NCBI GenBank assembly: GCA_045546315.1
Contig: JAZQCN010000091.1
Location: 1-64,000 of the forward strand
Source of the DNA: RGIG2041 sp045546315
Lineage (GTDB): Bacteria; Bacillota; Clostridia; UBA1381; UMGS1253
Direction of reading: 5' to 3'
Length of the DNA: 64,000 nt
The notes beneath the pieces were generated by a model, which saw only the letters and a list, made by a program, of their open reading frames with translations, searched no databases and was not told the origin of the DNA. Positions within the stretch are counted from its first letter, which is position 1. The number at the start of each line of letters is the position of its first letter. Shown in pieces: positions 43,651 through 51,322 of this stretch. Made by a program: the position numbers and the translations under genes.

Positions 43651-45904
43651 ATTCCGTTTTTTTCCCATATTGTCCGGGTGTAACACCCTCGTATTTATTA
43701 AACAAGCGTAAAAGCGTAGCAACTGTATTACAGCCAACGCGACGCGCAAGCTCCGTGTTTTTAATATTCGGCTCTGTAAGCAAAATATCGCACGCGCGCT
43801 TCACGCGATAACGGTTTAAATAGTCCTTAAAGTTTTCGCCTGTCGTTTCTTTAAACAGCGTACTCGTATAGCTCAAAGACAGCGAAAACGCAGCACTTAA
43901 GGACGAAAGCGAAATATCCTCGTTATAGTGCGCGTGAATATAATCCAACATCAAAACAGATATATCGCGCTCTGTATCCGGTGTTTGCTTTTGCACAAAC
44001 TCAATTAAGGTGTTGAAGATGCCGTAAACCATACTGCGCACCTCCATTTTATCCGTACACATTTTTAAATCGAGGAAAACGATATTGCCCTCGCCGAAAA
44101 TCTCCTGCGTACTCTTGCCGAGCGTGTCGGCAATGCGGTTGACCGTCGAAGCAATCGAGAACGAAAACGAGTCAAGCCGCGACTTTGTCAGTGCATGCTT
44201 TTCAAAGTTTTCATCCAAAAGCTGCGTTAAAATTTCCGCAACCTCCGCTTCGTGGCAGCGAATCACCTCGGCAATCAGCTCGCGCTCCGTATCAATCGGA
44301 AAATACAAACCGCTGCCGCCCATATTCACGCCGACATCCTCACTGGTCACGATGGCGTTGCGGCTGCCGAGACTGTAGTGCGTATCTAAAATCTTAAGTG
44401 CCGAATTATACGAATTGCCAACATCGGAAAGCCGCTCGCAAAGCTCGCCCACGGCGCCGGCAAGCTCTGCCTCGAAGCTGCCGCTGACCGTTGCAACTAC
44501 ATTCATCAGCTTCGCACGCAGCGTGCGCATTTCCGTGCCCGCCGTAATCACGACAAAGCTCTTATAGTCCATAATCATCGGACTGGCAACGACATTTTCC
44601 TCCAGCTGCTGCACAATAAATTCAACAATCTGACGGCGGATTTCATAAATCATTTCCTCTGAAAAGGTTTCCTGCAATTGCGCATATTTTGAAAATTCCA
44701 GCACGCATACACGATACGGTCCGTCCGTATCTGCGCAAAAGCTATTCTCCAGCTCACGCTGCGTGTCCTCATCCGGCTTAATGCCGCGCAGCATATAGCG
44801 CAGCATTTCGATGTTTTCACGCTTGCGATAGCGTGTATTTTCCTCCGCCAGCGTCTGCCGCTGGTCAGCAAGCGCTTTCGCCGTTTCACAAATGTATTTA
44901 TCCTCTGCGTCACAACGGGCGTTTGTGTACGCCGAAATCGCATCTACGGTTTTTGCCAGCGGCGCATATGCATAGCGGCGCAAAAAATGCGATAAAACGA
45001 TGCCGACCGCCAGCACCAACAAAAGCCCCGCCAGTCCAAGCAAATACAAATTCATACGCAATGCAGAAAAATAGTTATACGGCGTGGCAATCACATAATA
45101 CCAGCTCATAACCTCTGATTGGCTTACGGCATAGCGGTAGCCGCCCTCCGTATACGGCTTATCTAAAATCGCCTGAAAACTGCCCATACGGTCCAGAAGC
45201 GCATACATACCCTTGCGCGGCGCGCCCTGGCTGTAGTTCGTGCTTGCCAAAAGCAGCTCATCCGACATAATCATCACGGTGTCCGTTGTCGACTCTGCAT
45301 TTAAAAACTCATTCAAATCCACAAAGGTGAAAAAATAAATCGGCACGGAATTATACAGCTTACGCTCCACAATCGCCAATCGGCTGCCCAATGCACCCGT
45401 GCTGCTCTCCTCCATCAGACGATAGTAAATATCTGTTGAATTTGTGACAAAATAGTTTGCAATATCCATTGCCGAAATCGAACCGAACCCCTCCGACTTC
45501 AAAAAGCTGAGTGCACTGGAAACGCGCTCTGCGCCGATAACACTGTCGAGTGAATGCTCGAGTAAGGAAACATACATCTCCATATTCTTTGCACTCGCAC
45601 CGTCTGTGCGCAGACGAACTATGCGGCGAACTGCCTCTGCATCTATGTTGCCGGCGCCGATGGTTGCCATCTCACGAATTTCTGCATCCCAGTACAGCGC
45701 ATTGGTAACCTCCTGCGCCGTGCTGACCTGAATGTCCAGGCTCTTGGATACATGATTTAATCGCACCTGCTGCTCGCTTTCCTCGCGGTAATCCACATAA
45801 ACATTCATCAAAAGCCCGGTCACAATGACTAAAACCAGGCTGAAAACCACGGTTAAAACAATGTTTCCGCTCAAAATGCGCGTTGCTATTTTCTTTTGAT
45901 TCAT
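43649..45904 (-). CDS. Membrane-bound AraC-family regulator with extracytoplasmic sensor
   Basis: The 751 residues are arranged as transmembrane helix (about 15-35), an extracytoplasmic domain of about 250 residues, a second helix (about 288-308, LLGLAGLLLVLAVGIVL), a cytoplasmic middle region, and a C-terminal AraC double helix-turn-helix (YNEDISLSSLSAAFSLSLSYTSTLFKETTGENF, RRVGCNTVATLLRLFNKYEGVTPGQYG). Such one-component sensors (YesS/YtdP type) in Gram-positives sense oligosaccharides outside the cell and activate nearby polysaccharide genes. The convergent heparinase gene is the obvious target. The ATG has AAAGGAG upstream. Confidence 0.9.
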   Translation of the reverse strand: MNQKKIATRILSGNIVLTVVFSLVLVIVTGLLMNVYVDYREESEQQVRLNHVSKSLDIQVSTAQEVTNALYWDAEIREMATIGAGNIDAEAVRRIVRLRTDGASAKNMEMYVSLLEHSLDSVIGAERVSSALSFLKSEGFGSISAMDIANYFVTNSTDIYYRLMEESSTGALGSRLAIVERKLYNSVPIYFFTFVDLNEFLNAESTTDTVMIMSDELLLASTNYSQGAPRKGMYALLDRMGSFQAILDKPYTEGGYRYAVSQSEVMSWYYVIATPYNYFSALRMNLYLLGLAGLLLVLAVGIVLSHFLRRYAYAPLAKTVDAISAYTNARCDAEDKYICETAKALADQRQTLAEENTRYRKRENIEMLRYMLRGIKPDEDTQRELENSFCADTDGPYRVCVLEFSKYAQLQETFSEEMIYEIRRQIVEFIVQQLEENVVASPMIMDYKSFVVITAGTEMRTLRAKLMNVVATVSGSFEAELAGAVGELCERLSDVGNSYNSALKILDTHYSLGSRNAIVTSEDVGVNMGGSGLYFPIDTERELIAEVIRCHEAEVAEILTQLLDENFEKHALTKSRLDSFSFSIASTVNRIADTLGKSTQEIFGEGNIVFLDLKMCTDKMEVRSMVYGIFNTLIEFVQKQTPDTERDISVLMLDYIHAHYNEDISLSSLSAAFSLSLSYTSTLFKETTGENFKDYLNRYRVKRACDILLTEPNIKNTELARRVGCNTVATLLRLFNKYEGVTPGQYGKKTE

Positions 45905-45968
45905 CCCTCCGGGCTCCTTTCCTGTGTTTTAAGTCTATTCTAAAATTAGTGCATAATTTGGATGCCAC

Positions 45969-46337
45969 TTATTTTTTGTTAAATTCTTCATATCTCAAAT
46001 CATATAATTCTTCATTCGTACATTGATTGCTAATTGCAATATAAAACTGTTCATCAGTTAATGAAGTTTTATTTTTAGTTGTAGAAGAATATATTTCCTG
46101 CACATCTCCCTCTTCATCAAATGCAAGAAAGCAATCTACAAATTCAACTTTTTCTGTCTTAACCAATTCACCTTTGTGGTTTGTATGTTCTGTATCATAT
46201 TCAGCAGTATATTGTTCTGCTTTTTCATATGCTTCATCAAAAGACTCTGCATTTACAGATAATATTTGTTCTTCATAAAATTTTCTGCAATCTTCACCAA
46301 CAGAATAAGTATATATTACTTTTACTCCGTATTTCAT
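45969..46337 (-). CDS. DUF4288-family protein
   Basis: The 122-residue acidic protein resembles DUF4288: ILSVNAESFDEAYEKAEQYTAEYD and KTEKVEFVDCFLAFDEEGDVQEIYSS. It has no signal peptide and no membrane segment. It is noticeably richer in A and T than the genes on both sides, as is the four-helix-bundle gene 9 bases upstream; the two look like a co-transferred pair. The ATG follows GAGG. Function unknown. Confidence 0.75.
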   Translation of the reverse strand: MKYGVKVIYTYSVGEDCRKFYEEQILSVNAESFDEAYEKAEQYTAEYDTEHTNHKGELVKTEKVEFVDCFLAFDEEGDVQEIYSSTTKNKTSLTDEQFYIAISNQCTNEELYDLRYEEFNKK

Positions 46338-46346
46338 ACAAAAACC

Positions 46347-46706
46347 TCATTTTTGATTTTTCTCTTTAACTGTGTTAATTGATGAAATCAACATTCTGCG
46401 AATTTGTCCACAATCATTTGTTATCTTTTTGTATTGTTCATTATCTATATATCCTGTCCTGTTCAGGAGTTCCAACCAATATTCTGACTCATAACACTCT
46501 TTTAAAGCTATTTGCATTTTCGATATAAAATCAGCAGTTCCGTGAGCATATTTTGATTCGTGTATATTCGCACCAATTGATGTGCCAGAACGCATAAGCT
46601 GATTAGTCAATACACTTTCCTTTTTGGTTTCTTTGATATTCTTACACATATTTATAATTTCAACTGCAAAATCCTTTGCCTTATCAAGCATTATGCTTTC
46701 TGCCAT
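46347..46706 (-). CDS. Four-helix-bundle protein (23S rRNA IVS/S23-like, TIGR02436)
   Basis: The 119 residues form four amphipathic helices with the family signature LTNQLMRSGTSIGANIHESKYAHG (about 36-59) and MQIALKECYESEYWLELLNRTGYI (about 68-91). This family was first seen as ORFs in intervening sequences of 23S rRNA genes; relatives include the Avd accessory proteins of diversity-generating retroelements. No reverse transcriptase is present here. The gene is AT-rich compared with its neighbours. Its leader on the minus strand is an array of mini-hairpins behind an operator-bearing promoter. The ATG follows GGAAGTG. Confidence 0.9.
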   Translation of the reverse strand: MAESIMLDKAKDFAVEIINMCKNIKETKKESVLTNQLMRSGTSIGANIHESKYAHGTADFISKMQIALKECYESEYWLELLNRTGYIDNEQYKKITNDCGQIRRMLISSINTVKEKNQK

Positions 46707-46740
46707 ATCTTCACTTCCTATAATGCTCTTTAGCTAAATT

Positions 46741-46880
46741 TTGCAACAAGTTGCAAAGCTAAATTATCTCATTTCATTCGATAGCTAAATTAAATTCACC
46801 ATAAGCGTGCGAAGCACATTTAGCTGTCGCAGACAATTTAGCTGAGCTTGCTCAATTTAGCTCGCGTTAGCGAATTTAGC
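46741..46880 (-). repeat. Array of mini-hairpins separated by AGCTAAATT spacers
   Basis: The nine-base unit AATTTAGCT (plus strand) recurs at 46818-46825 (ATTTAGCT), 46835-46843, 46854-46862 and 46873-46881, and in the opposite sense AGCTAAATT at 46757-46765 and 46783-46791. Between them lie short segments of different sequence that are each self-complementary: TTGCAAC/GTTGCAA, GTGC/GCAC, GTC/GAC, GAGC/GCTC and CGC/GCG. The opposite-sense units can pair with each other, so the region can fold into a multi-branched structure. It is the leader of the four-helix-bundle gene. Confidence 0.8.
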
Positions 46881-46881
46881 T

Positions 46882-46935
46882 GAATAGATTTAACAATGTT
46901 AAATCTATTCTACCACATTTACATCTTTTTTGCAA
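46882..46935 (-). promoter_or_regulatory. Promoter with perfect palindromic operator for the four-helix-bundle gene
   Basis: Minus strand TTGCAA (46930-46935), 17-base spacer, TAGAAT (46907-46912). Starting within the -10 is a perfect dyad with 13-base arms, GAATAGATTTAAC and its complement, around three bases (46882-46910). It matches the operator at 25522-25550. Confidence 0.75.
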
Positions 46936-46985
46936 GGCACGAAACAAATGCAAAATGCATAGAATGATACAAAGGAGTGATGACT

Positions 46986-47336
46986 ATGAGCGGAAATTTC
47001 TGGTGGGACATTGTTTTCTGGTTTTTTGCAATTGCCGGTCTGCTTTTGATGCTTTGCGATATTGTGCGCTATTTTATGTTCAAAAACACGCTGCCCGCAA
47101 AGCTGACTGTACTCATCCCGGGCAATACACTGGGCGAAAACTGTCGCGTCAGCGTTGCCAATCTTTTAAATCTCTTATACGAGCAAAACCCGGACGGCGA
47201 TTTCGAACTGATTGTAGTAGATAACAGCGCAGATCCAGCCCTTTCGCAAGCGCTTGACCTACTCTGTGATGCCGGCGACTGTATCTATGCAGCCGGCGCT
47301 GCCGATGTCGCAGAGTATATAAAACACAGCTTTTAA
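46986..47336 (+). CDS. Small membrane-anchored protein of unknown function
   Basis: The 116 residues begin with one strong transmembrane helix (FWWDIVFWFFAIAGLLLMLCDIV, about 5-27) followed by a small soluble alpha/beta domain (KLTVLIPGNTLGENCRVSVANLLNLLYEQ; DFELIVVDNSADPALSQALDLL). I do not recognise a family. The strand-helix pattern of the soluble part vaguely recalls the start of a GT-A glycosyltransferase, but it is far too short. The ATG at 46986 has AAAGGAG eight bases upstream; the ATG at 46980 is too close to it. Transcribed alone, divergent from the four-helix-bundle gene, and ending in a clear terminator. Confidence 0.7.
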   Translation: MSGNFWWDIVFWFFAIAGLLLMLCDIVRYFMFKNTLPAKLTVLIPGNTLGENCRVSVANLLNLLYEQNPDGDFELIVVDNSADPALSQALDLLCDAGDCIYAAGAADVAEYIKHSF

Positions 47337-47337
47337 A

Positions 47338-47373
47338 AAAAGAAGCTTTGCACGAAAATGCAAAGCTTCTTTT
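47338..47373. terminator. Bidirectional terminator
   Basis: AAAAGAAGCTTTGCA (47338-47352) pairs with TGCAAAGCTTCTTTT (47359-47373). Confidence 0.9.
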
Positions 47374-47376
47374 CCT

Positions 47377-48159
47377 TTATTCTTTCGGAATTACCGGATA
47401 CAGCTGAATCGTATTACCGCCGTCCACAACAAGCTCTGCGCCCGTTGTATTTCTGGCGTGCGCCGCAAAATAGAATACGGCATCAGCAACATCTTCACCG
47501 TCTGCCACATCGCCGATCGGCGTGTAGCGCGATGGTACATCCTTGTAAAAGTCCGGATTTTTCTCCCAGCGGTCCGTGCGAATCATTCCCGGCAACACGG
47601 CGTTGACGCGAATGTTGAACTTGCCCAAGTCAAAGGCAAGTGCGCGCATCATACCGAGCTGACCGCCCTTCGATGTCGAATACGCAATTCTGTCCGGAAT
47701 GACGCGATATGCAGTATTGGAATTTACAAACACGATATTACCGCCGCCGTTTGCCTTCATACGCTTCGCCGCGTGCTCGGAAAGGCAGTAATTCCAAACG
47801 ATATTTGTGTTCAGCACGCGCATAAAATCTGTCAGCGGATTTTCAAAAATCTTCATACCGAGTCCCTGGTCAGCCGCGTTGCACACGAGCGTTTCAATAA
47901 AAATGCCCTTTTTGTCCAAATCGTCAAACAAATCAATGACCGCCTGCTCATCGACCGTTCTTTCGTCTAAAAGCGAATTGATGGCATAGCCTGAAATTTT
48001 CACATCCGGAAATTTTGCCTGATAGCTCTGCAGCGCCGCCTCTACCTTCGCTGCATCTCTGCCGGTAAACACAACATCATAGCCCTCAGCTGCAAACTTT
48101 TCAACAATTGCAACGCCTGTGTTGATACAAGCACCTGTAACCAAAGCTGTTTTTTTCAT
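47377..48159 (-). CDS. SDR-family oxidoreductase (probable sugar or sugar-acid dehydrogenase)
   Basis: The 260 residues are a classical short-chain dehydrogenase: TALVTGACINTGVAIVEKFA (TGxxxxxG cofactor loop, residues 4-23), NAADQG in place of NNAG, the catalytic Ser in VNSNTAYRV and YxxxK in YSTSKGG, and NIRVNAVLPGMIRTD. The ATG follows GAGGTG. It lies 12 bases downstream of a sugar-acid dehydratase gene of the enolase superfamily, so a role in oxidising an aldose or uronate derivative is likely. The exact substrate is unknown. Confidence 0.88.
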   Translation of the reverse strand: MKKTALVTGACINTGVAIVEKFAAEGYDVVFTGRDAAKVEAALQSYQAKFPDVKISGYAINSLLDERTVDEQAVIDLFDDLDKKGIFIETLVCNAADQGLGMKIFENPLTDFMRVLNTNIVWNYCLSEHAAKRMKANGGGNIVFVNSNTAYRVIPDRIAYSTSKGGQLGMMRALAFDLGKFNIRVNAVLPGMIRTDRWEKNPDFYKDVPSRYTPIGDVADGEDVADAVFYFAAHARNTTGAELVVDGGNTIQLYPVIPKE

Positions 48160-48171
48160 ATTTTCACCTCA

Positions 48172-49331
48172 TTAAAAATAAAACTCTGTCTTTGCCGGAC
48201 GAATGTCCGTAAGTGCACCGGTATAGTGACGCAGTGTGTGCACCTGATACGGATGCGCAAGGCAGGCTTCCTCGTCAATTTCAATACCGAGACCCGGCTT
48301 GTCCGGAATCATCAGTTCACCGTCTTTATAGGTCAGGCTCTCATTTGTAACATCCTTACGCCATTCCACATCGGAGTACATAATCTCTAAAATACTGAAG
48401 TTCGGGCAGGATGCTGCCAGCTGCAGGCTTGCCGCATTCGCTACCGGGCCGGACGGATTGTGCGGTGCAAAGGAAACATATCTGCACTCTGCCTCTGCCG
48501 CAATCTTCTTAATTCCATAATACCGCCGGCGTGCGAGATATCCGGCTGAATATAATCTGCCGCCATCAAATCAAACATACGCTTATAATCCCAGCGCGTA
48601 TACAGTCTTTCACCAGCTGAAATCGCCACCGGCGACTTATCGCGCACGGCCTTTAATGCATCCAAATTATCCGGCGGTACCGGCTCTTCAAACCACATCG
48701 GCTTAAACTGCTCTAATTCCTTCGCAATTTTGATGCCCGTTGCAATATTGAATCTGCCGTGGCCTTCGATTAAGAGGTCAACCTCATTGCCGACCGCTTC
48801 GCGCACAGCCGCTACATTGCGCAGTGCCTTATCCAGTTCCTTATTGGAAATTTCAAGATAATTTTTGCCGAACGGGTCCCACTTCATTGCAGTTACGCCG
48901 CGCTTTACAGCTTCCTTCGCCTTCGCGCCGAACTCCTCCGGCTCCTTTGCACCTGCAAACCAGCCGTTGACATAGATGCGGATGCTGTCGCGCACCTTGC
49001 CGCCCAAAAGCTGATACACAGGTACGCCCAAGTGCTTACCCAATATATCCCAAAGCGCCATTTCCACCGCGGAAAGCGCACTCATCAGCACTGCACCGCC
49101 GCGCCAGTATGCATCACGGTAAATCGAGTGCCAGTGCTGCTCAATATCCAGCGGATTTTTACCCACCAGGTACTCCTTGATATGCTCTACCGCACCCAAA
49201 AGCGCCTTTTCCTTATACTCCAGCGTCGCTTCGCCGACACCGGTGACGCCCTCGTCCGTGTAGACCTTTACAAACACCCAGTTGGTGCGAAAGCAGTCCA
49301 CAACAAAAGTTTTTACATCCGTTACTTTCAT
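48172..49331 (-). pseudogene. Enolase-superfamily sugar-acid dehydratase with a single-base frameshift
   Basis: Two adjacent frames together make a complete mandelate racemase/muconate lactonizing-type dehydratase of about 386 residues. The 5' part (49331 to about 48512) has KVTDVKTFVVDCF, AMKWDPFGK, the metal ligands LIEGHGRF, FEEPVP and SAGERLY, and ISHAGGIMEL. The 3' part (about 48510 to 48172) continues as KKIAAEAECRYVSFAPHNPSGPVA and ends IRPAKTEFYF. The break is at about 48509-48512, where the minus strand reads TTAAGAAGATTG; one extra A would restore the frame. All catalytic residues lie before or close to the break. Sequencing error and recent mutation are both possible. The ATG at 49331 follows AAGGAGG. 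Confidence 0.85.
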
Positions 49332-49370
49332 ACAAAAACCTCCTTTATGTTTTAATTTTAGCATGTTCTC

Positions 49371-49399
49371 TTGACAATTTCTATATAGAATGTTATTCT
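49371..49399 (+). promoter_or_regulatory. Promoter of the AraC gene
   Basis: TTGACA (49371-49376), 17-base spacer, TATTCT (49394-49399), in the 106-base divergent gap with the dehydratase operon. Confidence 0.6.
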
Positions 49400-49437
49400 G
49401 TTTTTTAGAAATATTACTGTTTTTGGAGGTGTAGAGG

Positions 49438-50253
49438 TTGGATAACAAGATTATAGAAATCCCTGAACTGGTCAGCTGCGGCGTGTTTGACAGCCGTCTG
49501 ACCTTCGGCAATGTGGCGGAAACAAAAAACCGCAAGGTGTCTATCTACGAATTCGAGCTGCCGATTGACGAAACCGGCATCAGCTATATCAACCACACAG
49601 TCCAGCCGCTCGATTCCAGTTTAGTGCTGTGCGCCAAGCCGGGGCAAACCCGACATTCGCGCTTGCCCATTCGCGCCTATTTTATCCACCTGATTGTGCG
49701 CGACAGCTACACCAAAAGCATTTTAAATAAGCTGCCGGATTTTTTCCGCCCCGCGCAGCGCAAAAAATACGAAGAAATTTTCACAGCGATTATCTATGCA
49801 CATCAAACGCCATCGGTGCAAAACACGCTCTATTGTCACGCAAAGCTTTTCGAATTGTTATCTCTTCTTGTGCGCGAAACGGAGCACCTGCAAAAAAATG
49901 TCCATCTCAGCAGTGTAAATGAACGCGTGATTGAAGAAGCCATCGATTACATAAATGCGCACTATCTGGAAAATATTGAGCTTGGCGACATTGCGGCACA
50001 TGTGCATTTAACGAAAATTTACTTTCACAATCTGTTCAAGTCTGCCACCGGTATCACCACGCATCAGCATATTCTCTCCAAGCGGATGGAGCGCGCAAAG
50101 AAATTGCTTGTCTCCTGCGAAAACATTGCCGATGTCGCCCACCGTTGCGGCTTTGGCTCGCAATCGTATTTTAACTATGTATTCAAAAAAGAAACCGGTA
50201 TAACGCCTAAACAGTATAAAAAAAGTCTGTCACAAAACTATCCGGAGCAATAA
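49438..50253 (+). CDS. AraC-family regulator (divergent from the sugar-acid operon)
   Basis: The 271 residues have an N-terminal cupin-type sensing region and a C-terminal AraC domain with two helix-turn-helix units (YLENIELGDIAAHVHLTKIYFHNLFKSATGITTHQH; ENIADVAHRCGFGSQSYFNYVFKKETGITPKQYKK). The start is TTG at 49438, placed seven bases after GGAGGT; no closer ATG exists. It faces away from the dehydratase-SDR operon, so it is the probable activator of that operon. Confidence 0.92.
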   Translation: MDNKIIEIPELVSCGVFDSRLTFGNVAETKNRKVSIYEFELPIDETGISYINHTVQPLDSSLVLCAKPGQTRHSRLPIRAYFIHLIVRDSYTKSILNKLPDFFRPAQRKKYEEIFTAIIYAHQTPSVQNTLYCHAKLFELLSLLVRETEHLQKNVHLSSVNERVIEEAIDYINAHYLENIELGDIAAHVHLTKIYFHNLFKSATGITTHQHILSKRMERAKKLLVSCENIADVAHRCGFGSQSYFNYVFKKETGITPKQYKKSLSQNYPEQ

Positions 50254-50258
50254 AAGGC

Positions 50259-50298
50259 AAAATCGAGGACGATTGAAACAGCAATCGTCCTCGATTTT
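50259..50298. terminator. Bidirectional terminator between two convergent AraC genes
   Basis: AAAATCGAGGACGATT (50259-50274) pairs with AATCGTCCTCGATTTT (50283-50298). Confidence 0.9.
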
Positions 50299-50321
50299 CA
50301 TTTTTACATAATCTTTGCACT

Positions 50322-51131
50322 CTACCTGAATTCCGCACGGTACTTTGTCGGGGTAATGTTGCAGTGCTTTTTAAAAAGGCGGGTAAAATATGCGGTATCC
50401 GTAATACCGATGGCTTTGGCTATCGCCTCAATGCTCATATCCGTCCCTGCAAGAAGCCCCATCGCCTTATATATTTTCATTCTGTTGAAATACGCCATTG
50501 GCGGTATCCCGTATAGTTTATGGAATTTTTTTATAAAGTAAGTCGGCTGCATAAACACAAGCGAAGCAAGCGTCTCCGTCTTTAATGCTACGCCTATGTT
50601 TTCCGCCATATATTCAAGCACCGGCTTAAAGGCAAGGCTTTCAGCCGATTGAAGCTTTTCTCTTTCTGCCGCATAAATGCGTATTACATTGGCAATGTTA
50701 GCGCACAAAGCAACATCATAAAGAGGGTTTTTGAACATTTCCTTGCGGTGAGAGCTTTCAAAAAGCTTACTCATATCGGATTTATCAGGAATATCCACCA
50801 CGAAATTTTCCTCAGTCAGCTTTAGAATTTCCATAAGGCTTTTCCCGCCGGCTGTGGCAGAAAATGCCATTTCATACATAGAAAAACGCTCGGAGGTGTG
50901 GGTGTACGCCCGCATTTTCCCTTTGGGAAGATATGCAAGCTGTCCGGGACGGATGATATAGCTCTGCGCATCTATGCGCAAAAAGCACTCGCCTTCAAGC
51001 ACCCAGAAAAAAACATCGTACTCACCTATATGACCGACAGCATAGCCTTTCCACACAATCGGGGGCACATAAAGATAAAGCGCTTCGGGCATTATAGTAA
51101 GCTCTTTCAAGGAAATAAACCTGCTATCCAA
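50322..51131 (-). CDS. AraC-family regulator (divergent from Gfo/Idh-nagB)
   Basis: The 269 residues combine an N-terminal cupin (GEYDVFFWVLEGECFLRIDAQSYIIRPGQLAYLPKG) with a C-terminal AraC DNA-binding domain (LKTETLASLVFMQPTYFIKKFHKLYGIPP; SIEAIAKAIGITDTAYFTRLFKKHCNITPTKYR). I chose TTG at 51131, seven bases after GGAGGAG; the reading upstream of it has no ribosome site. It is divergent from the Gfo/Idh oxidoreductase and nagB genes and probably controls them. Confidence 0.9.
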   Translation of the reverse strand: MDSRFISLKELTIMPEALYLYVPPIVWKGYAVGHIGEYDVFFWVLEGECFLRIDAQSYIIRPGQLAYLPKGKMRAYTHTSERFSMYEMAFSATAGGKSLMEILKLTEENFVVDIPDKSDMSKLFESSHRKEMFKNPLYDVALCANIANVIRIYAAEREKLQSAESLAFKPVLEYMAENIGVALKTETLASLVFMQPTYFIKKFHKLYGIPPMAYFNRMKIYKAMGLLAGTDMSIEAIAKAIGITDTAYFTRLFKKHCNITPTKYRAEFR

Positions 51132-51260
51132 AGGGCAACTCCTCCAATTTCGTCTTATTAAATGCAATATAGTCCTGATTAAGTCATCATCCCGCTAAAA
51201 TACGCACTTTAAAAACAAGCATTTATTGCAATTTCGTACAATAAAACACATTTTTTTCAC

Positions 51261-51289
51261 TTTACAAACAAATCATATCACAATATAAT
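51261..51289 (+). promoter_or_regulatory. Promoter of the Gfo/Idh-nagB unit
   Basis: TTTACA (51261-51266), 17-base spacer, TATAAT (51284-51289). Confidence 0.7.
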
Positions 51290-51322
51290 AAACCTGTCAA
51301 ACACAAATAAGGAGTTGCTGAA

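Noticed and set aside
25494..45967. Shared 15-base word ATAATTTGGATGCCA at about 25494-25508 and 45953-45967, both upstream of minus-strand genes
   Set aside because: An exact 15-base match is expected about once or twice by chance among all pairs in 64 kb, and the surrounding bases do not align; its place relative to the promoters also differs.
46347..46706. Diversity-generating retroelement (Avd-like protein)
   Set aside because: There is no reverse transcriptase and no template/variable repeat pair in the window.
46741..46880. CRISPR array
   Set aside because: The linkers are only nine bases, occur in both senses, and the intervening segments are short self-complementary sequences rather than unique spacers; no cas gene is nearby.
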